64,000 bases of DNA from Planctomycetota bacterium. GTDB lineage: Bacteria > Planctomycetota > Planctomycetia > Planctomycetales > Planctomycetaceae. Shown one piece after another: positions 1 to 7,833 of the stretch (positions within the stretch are counted from its first letter, which is position 1; every line of letters starts with the position of its first letter). The stretch is from the NCBI GenBank assembly GCA_022600195.1, contig JAHZKX010000049.1, positions 79,573-143,572 on the forward strand. Direction: 5' to 3'. A program made the position numbers and the translations under genes. The notes under the pieces were generated by a model. The model made no database searches. It had not been told where the DNA came from and worked only from the letters and a program-made list of their open reading frames with translations.

Positions 1-502
1 CAGATTCGACGACAGGTGGTTCTGTGGAAGCCAGATTAACGACAACAACATGTGCCAAATCGTGTTGTTCCTGAAATTCCCTGATATCTCCTGAGAGACG
101 TGAAACCGTATCCTGCAGAGATTCCTGATCAAATTGTTGCACCGCATCACCGGCCAGTGATCGAATGGTATCACCCACCTGGATTAACGTGCCCGGTTTG
201 ACATTTTTATCGAAGGCCTTCAATTCTGCTTCGACAGACTGTAACAGCGCGGGGTGAAATACTCCTGAGGTCTCGCTGAAATGTTTGGCAGCCTCTACAA
301 ACGAAGTGTCGCGGATTTCATGCCCGCCAATCACCAGTTGATCCCAGTCCGCCAGATTCAAATTTTCAAAAAAGGGATTTTCTGAAACAAGCCCACTCGT
401 ACCTGTGATTCCCTTCTGAAGGGCTGTTAAACCGACGGCGACAGTCGTAGAAACCCCGCCCCATGCTCCGATAATCCATATTCCGATACGTTGTTTCGTC
501 AT
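1..502 (-). CDS. Myo-inositol-phosphate synthase-like protein (partial, N-terminal 167 residues)
   Basis: The gene runs off the left edge; only the start is in the window. The ATG at 502 opens a reading frame beginning MTKQRIGIWIIGAWGGVSTT, a Rossmann nucleotide-binding start with the GxWGG(V)STT pattern typical of archaeal and bacterial inositol-3-phosphate synthases. These NAD-dependent enzymes turn glucose-6-phosphate into inositol phosphate. No stop interrupts the frame back to base 1. The upstream neighbour on the same strand is a phosphoglucomutase, which would make the same glucose-6-phosphate pool. What inositol phosphate is used for here cannot be told. The family call is good; the substrate is inferred from the family, as the catalytic half lies outside the window. 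Confidence 0.75.
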   Translation of the reverse strand, partial: MTKQRIGIWIIGAWGGVSTTVAVGLTALQKGITGTSGLVSENPFFENLNLADWDQLVIGGHEIRDTSFVEAAKHFSETSGVFHPALLQSVEAELKAFDKNVKPGTLIQVGDTIRSLAGDAVQQFDQESLQDTVSRLSGDIREFQEQHDLAHVVVVNLASTEPPVVES

Positions 503-776
503 AATGCTGCCTGAAAACTGCTAAAATTTGTTTCAATTGAAATCGCTGATGATACTTAGGTAGGTAGGAGCAGAAAAAAACTGCTCGACTCGTGGCTGGT
601 CAGATTCAATTGTTGCATTCATCCCGATCATCTGTTCTGTGAAATCACGGTGTGAATCTCAATATCACAGAATTCCGTTAACCACGTTTAGTATTGTAGG
701 TTCATGCCGACTCGTCACAATCGAGAGATTCCTGATTGAGCCGATTTTTATCCTGATTCATTGCTGATGATCAAAA

Positions 777-2624
777 TTAACTGGTTTTCAGAGTTTGATC
801 AATCCACTCCATCAATGACTCTTTAAAGCTTTCAATGATTGACTGAGCCTCGCTTTTTGTTTTTACAAGTTGAGTAGAGTCCGCCACCGCTGTCTGTGCA
901 AAATAATAGAATTTAATCTTGGGTTCTGTACCTGAAGGACGCACACCCAGTTGTACAGTCAGAGGAGAATCTTCGCCCTCCGCTTCAAACATCAGAACAT
1001 TTCCCTGCGGTTTAGAAAAGGTCTCGGAGGGGGTATTTTCCGGCAATGCTCGAATTTCAAGGTTTTGATAGTCGCGCACCAGCGTAAATGTGAGATTTCC
1101 CAGTTTTTGTGGGGGTGTATTCCGAAAGGCTTTCATTATTTGCTTGATTTGTTCATTTCCCTGTGATCCTTTGCAGGTTTTGGAAACTTGTCCTTCCAGA
1201 TGATATCCATGTTCGAGATAGAGTTCATCCAGAAGGTTCAGCAATGTTTTTCCCTCACTTTTCAATTCTGCCGCCAGCTCACAAACCCAGAGTGCGGCAA
1301 TGGCTGCATCTTTGTCGCGACAATAAGTACCAGAAAGATATCCCAGGGACTCTTCTGTACCAAAGACAAAGTCCTCCGGACCTTGTTCGTCCATCGTTTC
1401 TGCGATGTACTTAAACCCGACCAGCAGATTATTGATAATCCGAACGTTCGCCTTCCGTGAAATTTCAGCGATCAGGGGAGTCGTCACAATCGTTTCCACG
1501 ACATAGTGCCTGGGAGTCAGCGTCCCTTTTTTATGACGTTTGCAGAGAACATAATAGGCCAGTAATGCACCGACCTGATTCCCCGTAAGATGAATAAACT
1601 CGCCGGTATCGTTTTTAATACAGACACCCATCCGGTCAGCATCAGGATCACTGGCCAAAATAATTTCTGCACCGGTTTCTTTCGCCAGCGCGATGGCGGG
1701 TTGATAGACTTCCGTGCGTTCCGGGTTCGGCAGATGATCGGGAACATTGGGAAATTCCCCATTTTGTTCGCACTGGGGCTCAAAACGCTGAACCTGGTCA
1801 AACCCTGCCTCTTTCAAAACATGATAAACAGAACTCTCTCCCACTCCATGCAGTGGAGTAAACAGCCCGTTCAAATCTCGACAGGTGGAATGGCTGTGTG
1901 CCGTAACAGAATTACGATATTCGCTGGCAACCTCCTCATCAATGAGTTGAATTAAACCCTGTTCGACAGCTTCATCAAAACCGATCGTGGGAATGTCAGT
2001 CGCCTGATAAACTTCATCAATGATACCTTGATCGTGAGGCGGCAGAACCTGTCCCCCGGTTGACCAGTAGGCTTTAAAACCATTGTCTGAAGGAGGATTA
2101 TGTGAGGCGGTAATCATGGCACCCACATCGCAGCCCAGATGCCTGACAGCAAAAGAGAGTTCGGGCGTTGAACGTGGTATTTTGAAAAAGTAAACGGTCA
2201 GGCCATGGGCGGCCATCACTGAGGCAGCAATTCGGGCAAATTGTTCTGAATTGATCCGTGAGTCATAGGCGATGGCCGCTTTGCCAGATGAGGTATCTGC
2301 AAATTTTTTGAAGTAGGCAACCAACCCATGAGCCGATTCCGCAATCGTTCTTTCATTTATAGTGGCGGACCCGAACTCGCTCATCAATCCACGTCGACCA
2401 CCCGTCCCAAAGGGAATCACTTCCCAGAAGCAGGTATCCAACGTTTCGAATTCTTTCGCATCCAGTAGCTTGAGAATTGATTGCTGGTAACAGGCATACT
2501 GAGGTTCAGTAAGCCATTTCTGCAAATTCATGAAGGCGGACTCAGAAAGTTGGTTTTCCCTGACAGCAGTGCGGGCGATTTCACATTTCTGCTGATAATC
2601 TGATGAGGAAGATGGTTGATTCAT
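777..2624 (-). CDS. Phosphoglucomutase/phosphomannomutase family phospho-sugar mutase
   Basis: A 615-residue cytoplasmic alpha-D-phosphohexomutase, which interconverts sugar-1- and sugar-6-phosphates through a phosphoserine. The four domain signatures appear in order: PFGTGGRRG near residue 70, the active-site serine loop TASHNPPSDNGFKAYW near 172, the metal-binding loop DPDADRMGV near 328, the sugar-binding GTEESLGYLSG near 425, and the phosphate-binding RPSGTEPKIKF near the C-terminus. The length fits the longer PgmB/PGM2-like bacterial subgroup better than the ~450-residue GlmM/ManB group. The ATG at 2624 (MNQPSSSSDY) is the natural start. It lies upstream of the inositol-phosphate synthase-like gene on the same strand, 274 bases away, so a shared role around glucose-6-phosphate is plausible. 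Preference for glucose or mannose cannot be read. Confidence 0.92.
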   Translation of the reverse strand: MNQPSSSSDYQQKCEIARTAVRENQLSESAFMNLQKWLTEPQYACYQQSILKLLDAKEFETLDTCFWEVIPFGTGGRRGLMSEFGSATINERTIAESAHGLVAYFKKFADTSSGKAAIAYDSRINSEQFARIAASVMAAHGLTVYFFKIPRSTPELSFAVRHLGCDVGAMITASHNPPSDNGFKAYWSTGGQVLPPHDQGIIDEVYQATDIPTIGFDEAVEQGLIQLIDEEVASEYRNSVTAHSHSTCRDLNGLFTPLHGVGESSVYHVLKEAGFDQVQRFEPQCEQNGEFPNVPDHLPNPERTEVYQPAIALAKETGAEIILASDPDADRMGVCIKNDTGEFIHLTGNQVGALLAYYVLCKRHKKGTLTPRHYVVETIVTTPLIAEISRKANVRIINNLLVGFKYIAETMDEQGPEDFVFGTEESLGYLSGTYCRDKDAAIAALWVCELAAELKSEGKTLLNLLDELYLEHGYHLEGQVSKTCKGSQGNEQIKQIMKAFRNTPPQKLGNLTFTLVRDYQNLEIRALPENTPSETFSKPQGNVLMFEAEGEDSPLTVQLGVRPSGTEPKIKFYYFAQTAVADSTQLVKTKSEAQSIIESFKESLMEWIDQTLKTS

Positions 2625-3270
2625 CCTGTGCGTATTTCCGGGTTTGAGATCGCTGAGCTTATTTTTACTTAACTTTATGCTTTTTTATTTAGTCCATGTT
2701 CATTTTTCGGTACATATGAATCCTATTGAGAGCAATCTCCAGGTTGCGTCTCACATCGGGAAGCTGTTGTCCTTACCAATGAAACTCTGGTGGTAAATAA
2801 GATTGTAGAGTGAATTTACCTGAGAGCCAAGCCTCACGCGAATTCCTTTTCTCCAAGTAGAAAAGCGATGAAAGCCGGAGTTCCCTCTGGAATCGGTTCT
2901 GTATCAGAAAGTGAACACTGAACCGGAATCTGATACCATTCATAATGCACATCGGAGAGAGTCTATTGTGATCATGGAACAGTTGGGCCTTTCGAAGAGA
3001 GTGATTTTTGCCCGCAAATGAGAAAGTTCGTTCATTAAGACTTTGCCAGTTTTTAGTTTCCCACCAATCAAGTCCTTGATTCCCTATAACATCAATGGCA
3101 GAATAGGTGAATTAAGCTTGTCGGTGACAGCCTGAAAATATGAAGATTCAATTGGGAGCCATCTGTAATCAAAAAGGAATTCTCCTGTTTTGTTTATTGA
3201 TTCTCCGGATTCTGCTCTTATGTTCCAATTCATGATGAACCTGCTTGGACAATGAAAATAAGGTATTACT
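2625..3270. other. Intergenic region between divergent genes
   Basis: 646 bases between the phosphoglucomutase and the Hsp70 gene, which are transcribed away from each other, so both promoters should lie here. I see no convincing reading frame; a minus-strand frame at 3084-3344 runs into the Hsp70 start and looks like chance. The one clear structure is a pair of interleaved inverted repeats at 2894-2936, listed separately. An AAGG eight bases before the Hsp70 ATG is a weak ribosome site. Confidence 0.6.
2894..2936. repeat. Two interleaved inverted repeats (pseudoknot-like order)
   Basis: CGGTTC at 2894-2899 is complementary to GAACCG at 2920-2925, and GTATCAGA at 2901-2908 is complementary to TCTGATAC at 2929-2936. 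The order A-B-A'-B' is that of an H-type pseudoknot or of two mutually exclusive hairpins. It lies about 270 bases upstream of the divergent phosphoglucomutase start and 335 upstream of the Hsp70 start. No function is known; it could also be a pair of operator half-sites. Confidence 0.5.
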
Positions 3271-4854
3271 ATGAAGTTTCTTGAAGGTCTTACTGTTGGC
3301 GTTGATTTGGGAACGACGTACTCAGCGATAGCACAACTGGACAAGGATGGTCAACCAATCTCCCTGAAGAATACAGATGGTCGATCAATTACCCCTTCTG
3401 TTGTTTTACTGGGAGAGGAAGGCCGCGTTGTTGTAGGTCCCTCTTTTGAAAGAACGGCAATTGAGGATGATCCCTCTCGAATCGTCGAAGCAATCAAAAG
3501 GCATATGGGAGATGATAATTTTTATGTTGTCTACCAGGAAAAAAAGCTGACAGCCGAATTCCTTTCTGCTTTGATTCTGAAAAAGATGAAGCAGGATGCT
3601 GAAAAGGAAATTGGGCCTATCACCAACGCTGTCATTACAGTTCCCTATTATTTCAATGATGTACGCCGAAAAGCGACTCAGGATGCTGGTCGAATTGCCG
3701 GCCTGAATGTGATCGATATCATCAATGAACCTACAGCAGCTACATTAGCTTATGCCTGGAAGCGGGATGAGTTAGGAAATCCTGATGCGATGCCCGACGG
3801 CGAACGAACGATTCTGGTGTATGACCTGGGTGGTGGTACATTTGATGTTACAGTCGTTCGTTATTCTCCCACTCAATTCCGGGTACTGGCAACTGACGGT
3901 GACGTGATGCTGGGGGGGCTCGATTGGAGCCAACGCATTGTTGACCATGTTGCAGAACAATTCCAAAAGAAATTTGGCAGTGATCCACGGGAAGATCCTG
4001 TGACATTGCGGACCTGTGTGCAGGAATGTGAAGATGCAAAACGTGAGTTGAGCCATAAAGCACAGACTCCCGTTTCAATTTATCACAAAGGTAACACATT
4101 AACGGTAGCATTGACGCGTGGTGACTTCGAGCGAATGACAGCAGATTTACTGCAACGAACCCGAGACACAACCGAACTGGTCATGCAACAGGCGGGAGTT
4201 AAAAAAGGCCAACTGGACGATGTGGTGCTGGTAGGTGGATCTACATTGATGCCCGTTGTGGAAGAAATGCTGAAGAATGTCTGCGGGAGTGAACCTTCAC
4301 GAACGATGAACCCCGAAGAAGCAGTTGCCCAGGGAGCAGCCATTCACGCAGCCATTCTTGAAGCTCGGGTAACCGGTGGCGAAAGCCGCATGGCCCAGAC
4401 AGTCATCAAGAGATTACGCAGCGTCAGCACCTCCGATGTGAACTCTCACTCGCTGGGTGTGAAGATCACTGATCCCAATAATTCATCCCGAAAAATTAAT
4501 CATATCATGATTAAGCGGAATACCGAGATACCAGCCAGTGTCAGCCAGAAATTTGTGACCACGACAGATAATCAGCAAAGAATTCATGTCATCATTCTCG
4601 AAGGGGAAGCCAGTGATCCGGATGCCTGTTCTACGATTGGTGATTTCCGAATTCTCAACTTACCTCCAAATTTGCCAAAGGGTTCACCTGTAGAGGTAAC
4701 GTATCGTTACGATTCCAACGGTCGAATTCATGCTTCGGCACGGGAATTGACTGGTAATAATGAATCGGCAACTGAAATTGTTCGTGATTCCGGTTTGGAT
4801 ACGGATGGCGTTGATCGATTCGAACTCTTAGCCAAAGATTACATGGTAGAGTAA
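3271..4854 (+). CDS. Hsp70 (DnaK-like) chaperone lacking the C-terminal lid
   Basis: A 527-residue Hsp70. The ATPase domain (about 1-380) shows the phosphate-1 loop VGVDLGTTYSAIA, the connect-1 NEPTAATLAYAW, the phosphate-2 VYDLGGGTFDVTVV, and VLVGGSTLMPVV of the adenosine site. A beta-sandwich substrate-binding domain follows (about 395-500: SHSLGVKI, then GDFRILNLPP, then VTYRYDSNGRIHASA). The chain then stops, about 100 residues short of standard DnaK, so the alpha-helical lid is absent. The linker region before the beta domain is also unlike the canonical DVLLLDVTP. It is the first gene of a plus-strand pair with a J-like/MshEN membrane protein 120 bases downstream, a likely partner. This is probably a lineage-specific paralogue rather than housekeeping DnaK. 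Confidence 0.9.
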   Translation: MKFLEGLTVGVDLGTTYSAIAQLDKDGQPISLKNTDGRSITPSVVLLGEEGRVVVGPSFERTAIEDDPSRIVEAIKRHMGDDNFYVVYQEKKLTAEFLSALILKKMKQDAEKEIGPITNAVITVPYYFNDVRRKATQDAGRIAGLNVIDIINEPTAATLAYAWKRDELGNPDAMPDGERTILVYDLGGGTFDVTVVRYSPTQFRVLATDGDVMLGGLDWSQRIVDHVAEQFQKKFGSDPREDPVTLRTCVQECEDAKRELSHKAQTPVSIYHKGNTLTVALTRGDFERMTADLLQRTRDTTELVMQQAGVKKGQLDDVVLVGGSTLMPVVEEMLKNVCGSEPSRTMNPEEAVAQGAAIHAAILEARVTGGESRMAQTVIKRLRSVSTSDVNSHSLGVKITDPNNSSRKINHIMIKRNTEIPASVSQKFVTTTDNQQRIHVIILEGEASDPDACSTIGDFRILNLPPNLPKGSPVEVTYRYDSNGRIHASARELTGNNESATEIVRDSGLDTDGVDRFELLAKDYMVE

Positions 4855-4974
4855 CAACCCGTCTAACCACGGTCCTGGACGTCTCCAGAACGAGACTTTG
4901 AATATTGATCTGAAGTTGCGTCAAACTGAAATAGAACACATCGTTTTTGATCCAAGAGCAAGGAGTCCTCTGAG

Positions 4975-6015
4975 GTGGCATTAGATGTCTATAAGGATTG
5001 GCTGGGAATACCGGAAGGGGATCGCCCTCCTCATCATTACGACTTACTGAGATTAGTACAATTCGAAGATGATGAAGAAAAAATTCGTGCACACTATAAG
5101 AAATTGAATTCGCACGTTCGAAAATATGCAGCCGGGAAATATTCTATTGAATCCCAGGATTTGCTGAATGAGTTAGCAAAAGCCATGCTCTGTCTGACAG
5201 ACCCCGAGCGAAAAAAGGAATATGACGAGAGTCTGGGACGCGAATTTGATGACGAACAGGGAACAGGTGCACAATCAGTCGAAGAAATTCTGGTCGAACT
5301 GGGACATATCGATAAATCTCAGGCTGCTGAGTTAGCTGAGTTTGCGGAGCAACGTGGTCTGTCGATTCGCGATGCTGCAGTACAAATGCGACTGACTGAT
5401 GCGGAAACCGCGACACAGGCCCTCGCTCGTTCACAGGGTATACCTTATATTGATTTGGAGGAAACATTTCCTGATGACGAAATCTTAGATCTGATGCCTC
5501 AGCAGGTTGCCAAACGAAATACAATCCTGCCTTTATTCATCGACAATGACGTATTACTGGTCGCCTGCGCCGATCAACCAACTCACGAACTTGAAGATGA
5601 ACTTCGCATGCGTTATCAGGTTCCCTCTCGTTGGGTGCTGGCAACTCCACGCTCTATCAGCCAGGGGATCGTAAACTATTATGCTGCAGCAGCAAATCGC
5701 AATGAAGAGACATCATCGACCACTGCTCAGAGCTCCGACAGTAAGCCTTCAAAAAAACCAAAGCCTGAGAAAAAAGTTGAAAAAACAAAACCCTCCAAAA
5801 AAAGAGGGAACGAACTCTCGCCTGACGAGTTAAAAGAAAAGAAACAGATGGCGTTCATCCTTTGTGGATGGGCCTTTTGTGGATCGATCTTAATTGATCA
5901 ATACATTCTGAAAAGCTATGTCTTTCCGCAAACATGGCCCTGGCATTTTATGCTGACGACAATCAGTGTTCCCCTTATCGCCTTTTATTTATTGTCTGGA
6001 ATGTGGAAGAAGTAA
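4975..6015 (+). CDS. Membrane protein with degenerate J-domain, GspE/MshE N-terminal domain and two C-terminal helices
   Basis: 346 residues. Residues about 18-92 resemble a J-domain (HYDLLRL, then KIRAHYKKLN, then LTDPERKKEYDESL), but the essential HPD is replaced by HVR, so it should not stimulate Hsp70 ATPase in the usual way. Residues about 98-235 match the type II secretion ATPase N-terminal/MshEN fold (EEILVELGHIDKSQ, QALARSQGIPYIDLEETFPDDE, then LPLFIDNDVLLVACADQP). In MshE this fold binds cyclic di-GMP; whether this copy does is unknown. A Lys/Ser/Pro-rich linker (about 240-285) leads to two hydrophobic segments at the end. The start is GTG at 4975, supported by AGGAG at 4961-4965. 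It follows the lidless Hsp70 gene on the same strand. Confidence 0.78.
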   Translation: MALDVYKDWLGIPEGDRPPHHYDLLRLVQFEDDEEKIRAHYKKLNSHVRKYAAGKYSIESQDLLNELAKAMLCLTDPERKKEYDESLGREFDDEQGTGAQSVEEILVELGHIDKSQAAELAEFAEQRGLSIRDAAVQMRLTDAETATQALARSQGIPYIDLEETFPDDEILDLMPQQVAKRNTILPLFIDNDVLLVACADQPTHELEDELRMRYQVPSRWVLATPRSISQGIVNYYAAAANRNEETSSTTAQSSDSKPSKKPKPEKKVEKTKPSKKRGNELSPDELKEKKQMAFILCGWAFCGSILIDQYILKSYVFPQTWPWHFMLTTISVPLIAFYLLSGMWKK

Positions 6016-6241
6016 ATTCGATTTCATCACTGTTTTCCTTACATGTGGCATAATCACTACAGCGTTAATGAGTTTCTAAGCTCCCTGCCTGTGAGCCGTT
6101 CGTCTCTGAATCCTTTCGACCAGCATTCCGATAATATGCTATATTTACGAGGGAATGAACCGCATCTTTAAATGATGTTTTTCTTTTCTCTGCCTGTCTC
6201 GCTTCCATTGCATTGGAATCTAAAACGACCAGGAGTCTCAG

Positions 6242-6493
6242 ATGGCGATTTCTTCTGTTACGTCTGCAATGAATACTGCATTATCGAGTATAGACCGCGT
6301 CAGTCAGCGTATCGAAGAAATTGCCGGCAATGTCGCTTCAGGAATCGAGAGCGAAGCGGGAGTAGAAAGTCATTTGATCAACAGCGGAATTCTGGATCTG
6401 CCACTATTGAAACAACAGACACTCGCCAATGTGAAAGTGTTTGAGACAGCAGAAAGCCTGTTGAACACACTCATGATTCAACAGCGAAAATAA
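6242..6493 (+). CDS. Small flagellar rod/hook-like protein
   Basis: 83 residues with a good ribosome site, AGGAG at 6231-6235, six bases before the ATG. The N-terminal helix (AMNTALSSIDRVSQRIEEIAGNVAS) has the spacing and small-residue pattern of the N-terminal helix of flagellar axial proteins, which normally reads ...IAnNIAN. The C-terminal helix (QQTLANVKVFETAESLLNTLMIQQ) resembles the C-terminal helix of FlgC/FlgE-type proteins (A.......vIktAdemL.tLi). Almost everything between the helices is missing. Short proteins of this plan occur in other flagellated bacteria, often called flagellar basal body rod C-terminal domain proteins. No flagellar operon surrounds it. The gene is likely real; the flagellar assignment is moderate. 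Confidence 0.6.
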   Translation: MAISSVTSAMNTALSSIDRVSQRIEEIAGNVASGIESEAGVESHLINSGILDLPLLKQQTLANVKVFETAESLLNTLMIQQRK

Positions 6494-6510
6494 CATCGAA
6501 TGCAGAGACA

Positions 6511-7815
6511 CTATTCTTCAAATGGTGCATTAGTGTTATCTGGTTCTACTTTTCTGAGTTCGGCAATCAAATGTCCCAGCCTGCGAACTTCGATCACATT
6601 CAGCCGATAGCCGTTCCAGTCACAAAGGTCGCCCACCTCGGGGAGCCGTTCCAGTTTTTCATGAAACATACCGGCAACCGTTAACAGGCTATCGTCAGCA
6701 AGCTCGTAATCCTGCTGTAATTTGCGGCAGAGATAGCGAAGCGTTGTGATTCCCTCAACATGATACACGCCTGTCGTCACTTCAATGACTGGCTCACGTC
6801 GTAAAATTCGTTTTGCCCGGCTCGGTTCCGGTGAGAGAATGGTATCAATAATATCGTCATAAGTGGCGATCCCAATGGTCTCTCCATATTCATCAACCAC
6901 CGAAGCAAAGTGACAATCTTCCGTCTGAAATCGTGAAAAGACTTCGGCTAGATTCGCACACCAGGGTACATGTACGATACGCTTCGACTTTTGATTCAGC
7001 GCCTTTTCAGAAAAAGAAGACAGGTCCGTCAGCGAGATAATCTGATTAATTTCATCTGAATCGTTCTCACGTCTCCGCAAAATGATGTAATCCGTATTGG
7101 GAGTAATTTTCGTCAGATCTTCCAGCTTAAAAGGCATGTTGAATGTGAGATAGGTTCCCCTGGGGCGCATTACTTCTTCGACCGGCATTTCTGAAAGATC
7201 TAAAATGTTATGCAGAATCTGTCTTTCATGGCGAATGACTTCTTCACTGGCGCCCGACGCGTCTACAGCCCGTTCGAGATCTTCTGAATGTAAATAGGAT
7301 TCTTTCTGGATTTGAGGCCAGAACGTCCGACGCATCAGCTTGCTGATATTCTGTAATAGCGGAATGACAGGGTCGAGAATTCGTACAGAAAAAGCCAGAG
7401 GCCAACTTACCAAAACTGCAATTTTTTTCCTGAAGACTATGGAAAGACTCTTGGGAAGAACTTCGCCAAACAAAATAATCGCCAGCAGACTTCCCACACT
7501 GAAGACACCCGCTGCCGCGGTCATCCCTTTGTCTGCTAACGATTTTGCTATTACTCCGGCCACTGCAAAATAGGTAAGGTTGATCAAGAGGTTCCAGAAC
7601 AAAACAGCGGTCAGCAATCTGTCAGCATCAGCAACCAGAGTCGCGATGATCTGTTCGCTGGGTTTCCCTTTGCTGAACTGCCTGAGTTCAGCCCGTGAGA
7701 GATAAAAGATTGCAGTCTCGCTTCCCGAAAAGAAACCGGAAGCACAAGTCAGAGCGAATAACGCCAAAGACCCTGGAAACCAGATTGGAATGGTATCAAT
7801 AAATGCAATCATCAT
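6511..7815 (-). CDS. CNNM/CorC (HlyC-CorC, DUF21) family transporter or hemolysin-like protein
   Basis: 434 residues. Four hydrophobic segments in the first ~150 residues form a DUF21/CNNM membrane domain, with the family mark ASGFFSGSETAIFYLSRAEL near residue 27. A CBS-domain pair follows (about 200-325, beginning MPVEEVMRPRGTYLTF and including VVDEYGETIGIATYDDI), then a CorC_HlyC domain (about 335-425: EVTTGVYHVEGITTL, then DYELADDSLLTVAGMFHEKLERLPEVGD). Members are linked to magnesium or cobalt efflux; the hemolysin name is historical. The ABC-2 permease gene ends 18 bases upstream of this start, so the two are probably co-transcribed. Length and order are normal for the family. Confidence 0.9.
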   Translation of the reverse strand: MMIAFIDTIPIWFPGSLALFALTCASGFFSGSETAIFYLSRAELRQFSKGKPSEQIIATLVADADRLLTAVLFWNLLINLTYFAVAGVIAKSLADKGMTAAAGVFSVGSLLAIILFGEVLPKSLSIVFRKKIAVLVSWPLAFSVRILDPVIPLLQNISKLMRRTFWPQIQKESYLHSEDLERAVDASGASEEVIRHERQILHNILDLSEMPVEEVMRPRGTYLTFNMPFKLEDLTKITPNTDYIILRRRENDSDEINQIISLTDLSSFSEKALNQKSKRIVHVPWCANLAEVFSRFQTEDCHFASVVDEYGETIGIATYDDIIDTILSPEPSRAKRILRREPVIEVTTGVYHVEGITTLRYLCRKLQQDYELADDSLLTVAGMFHEKLERLPEVGDLCDWNGYRLNVIEVRRLGHLIAELRKVEPDNTNAPFEE

Positions 7816-7833
7816 GAATCAGGAACTGCCACT

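Noticed and set aside
3084..3344. Minus-strand open frame between phosphoglucomutase and Hsp70
   Set aside because: It overlaps the start of the Hsp70 gene, has no ribosome site and no recognisable content.
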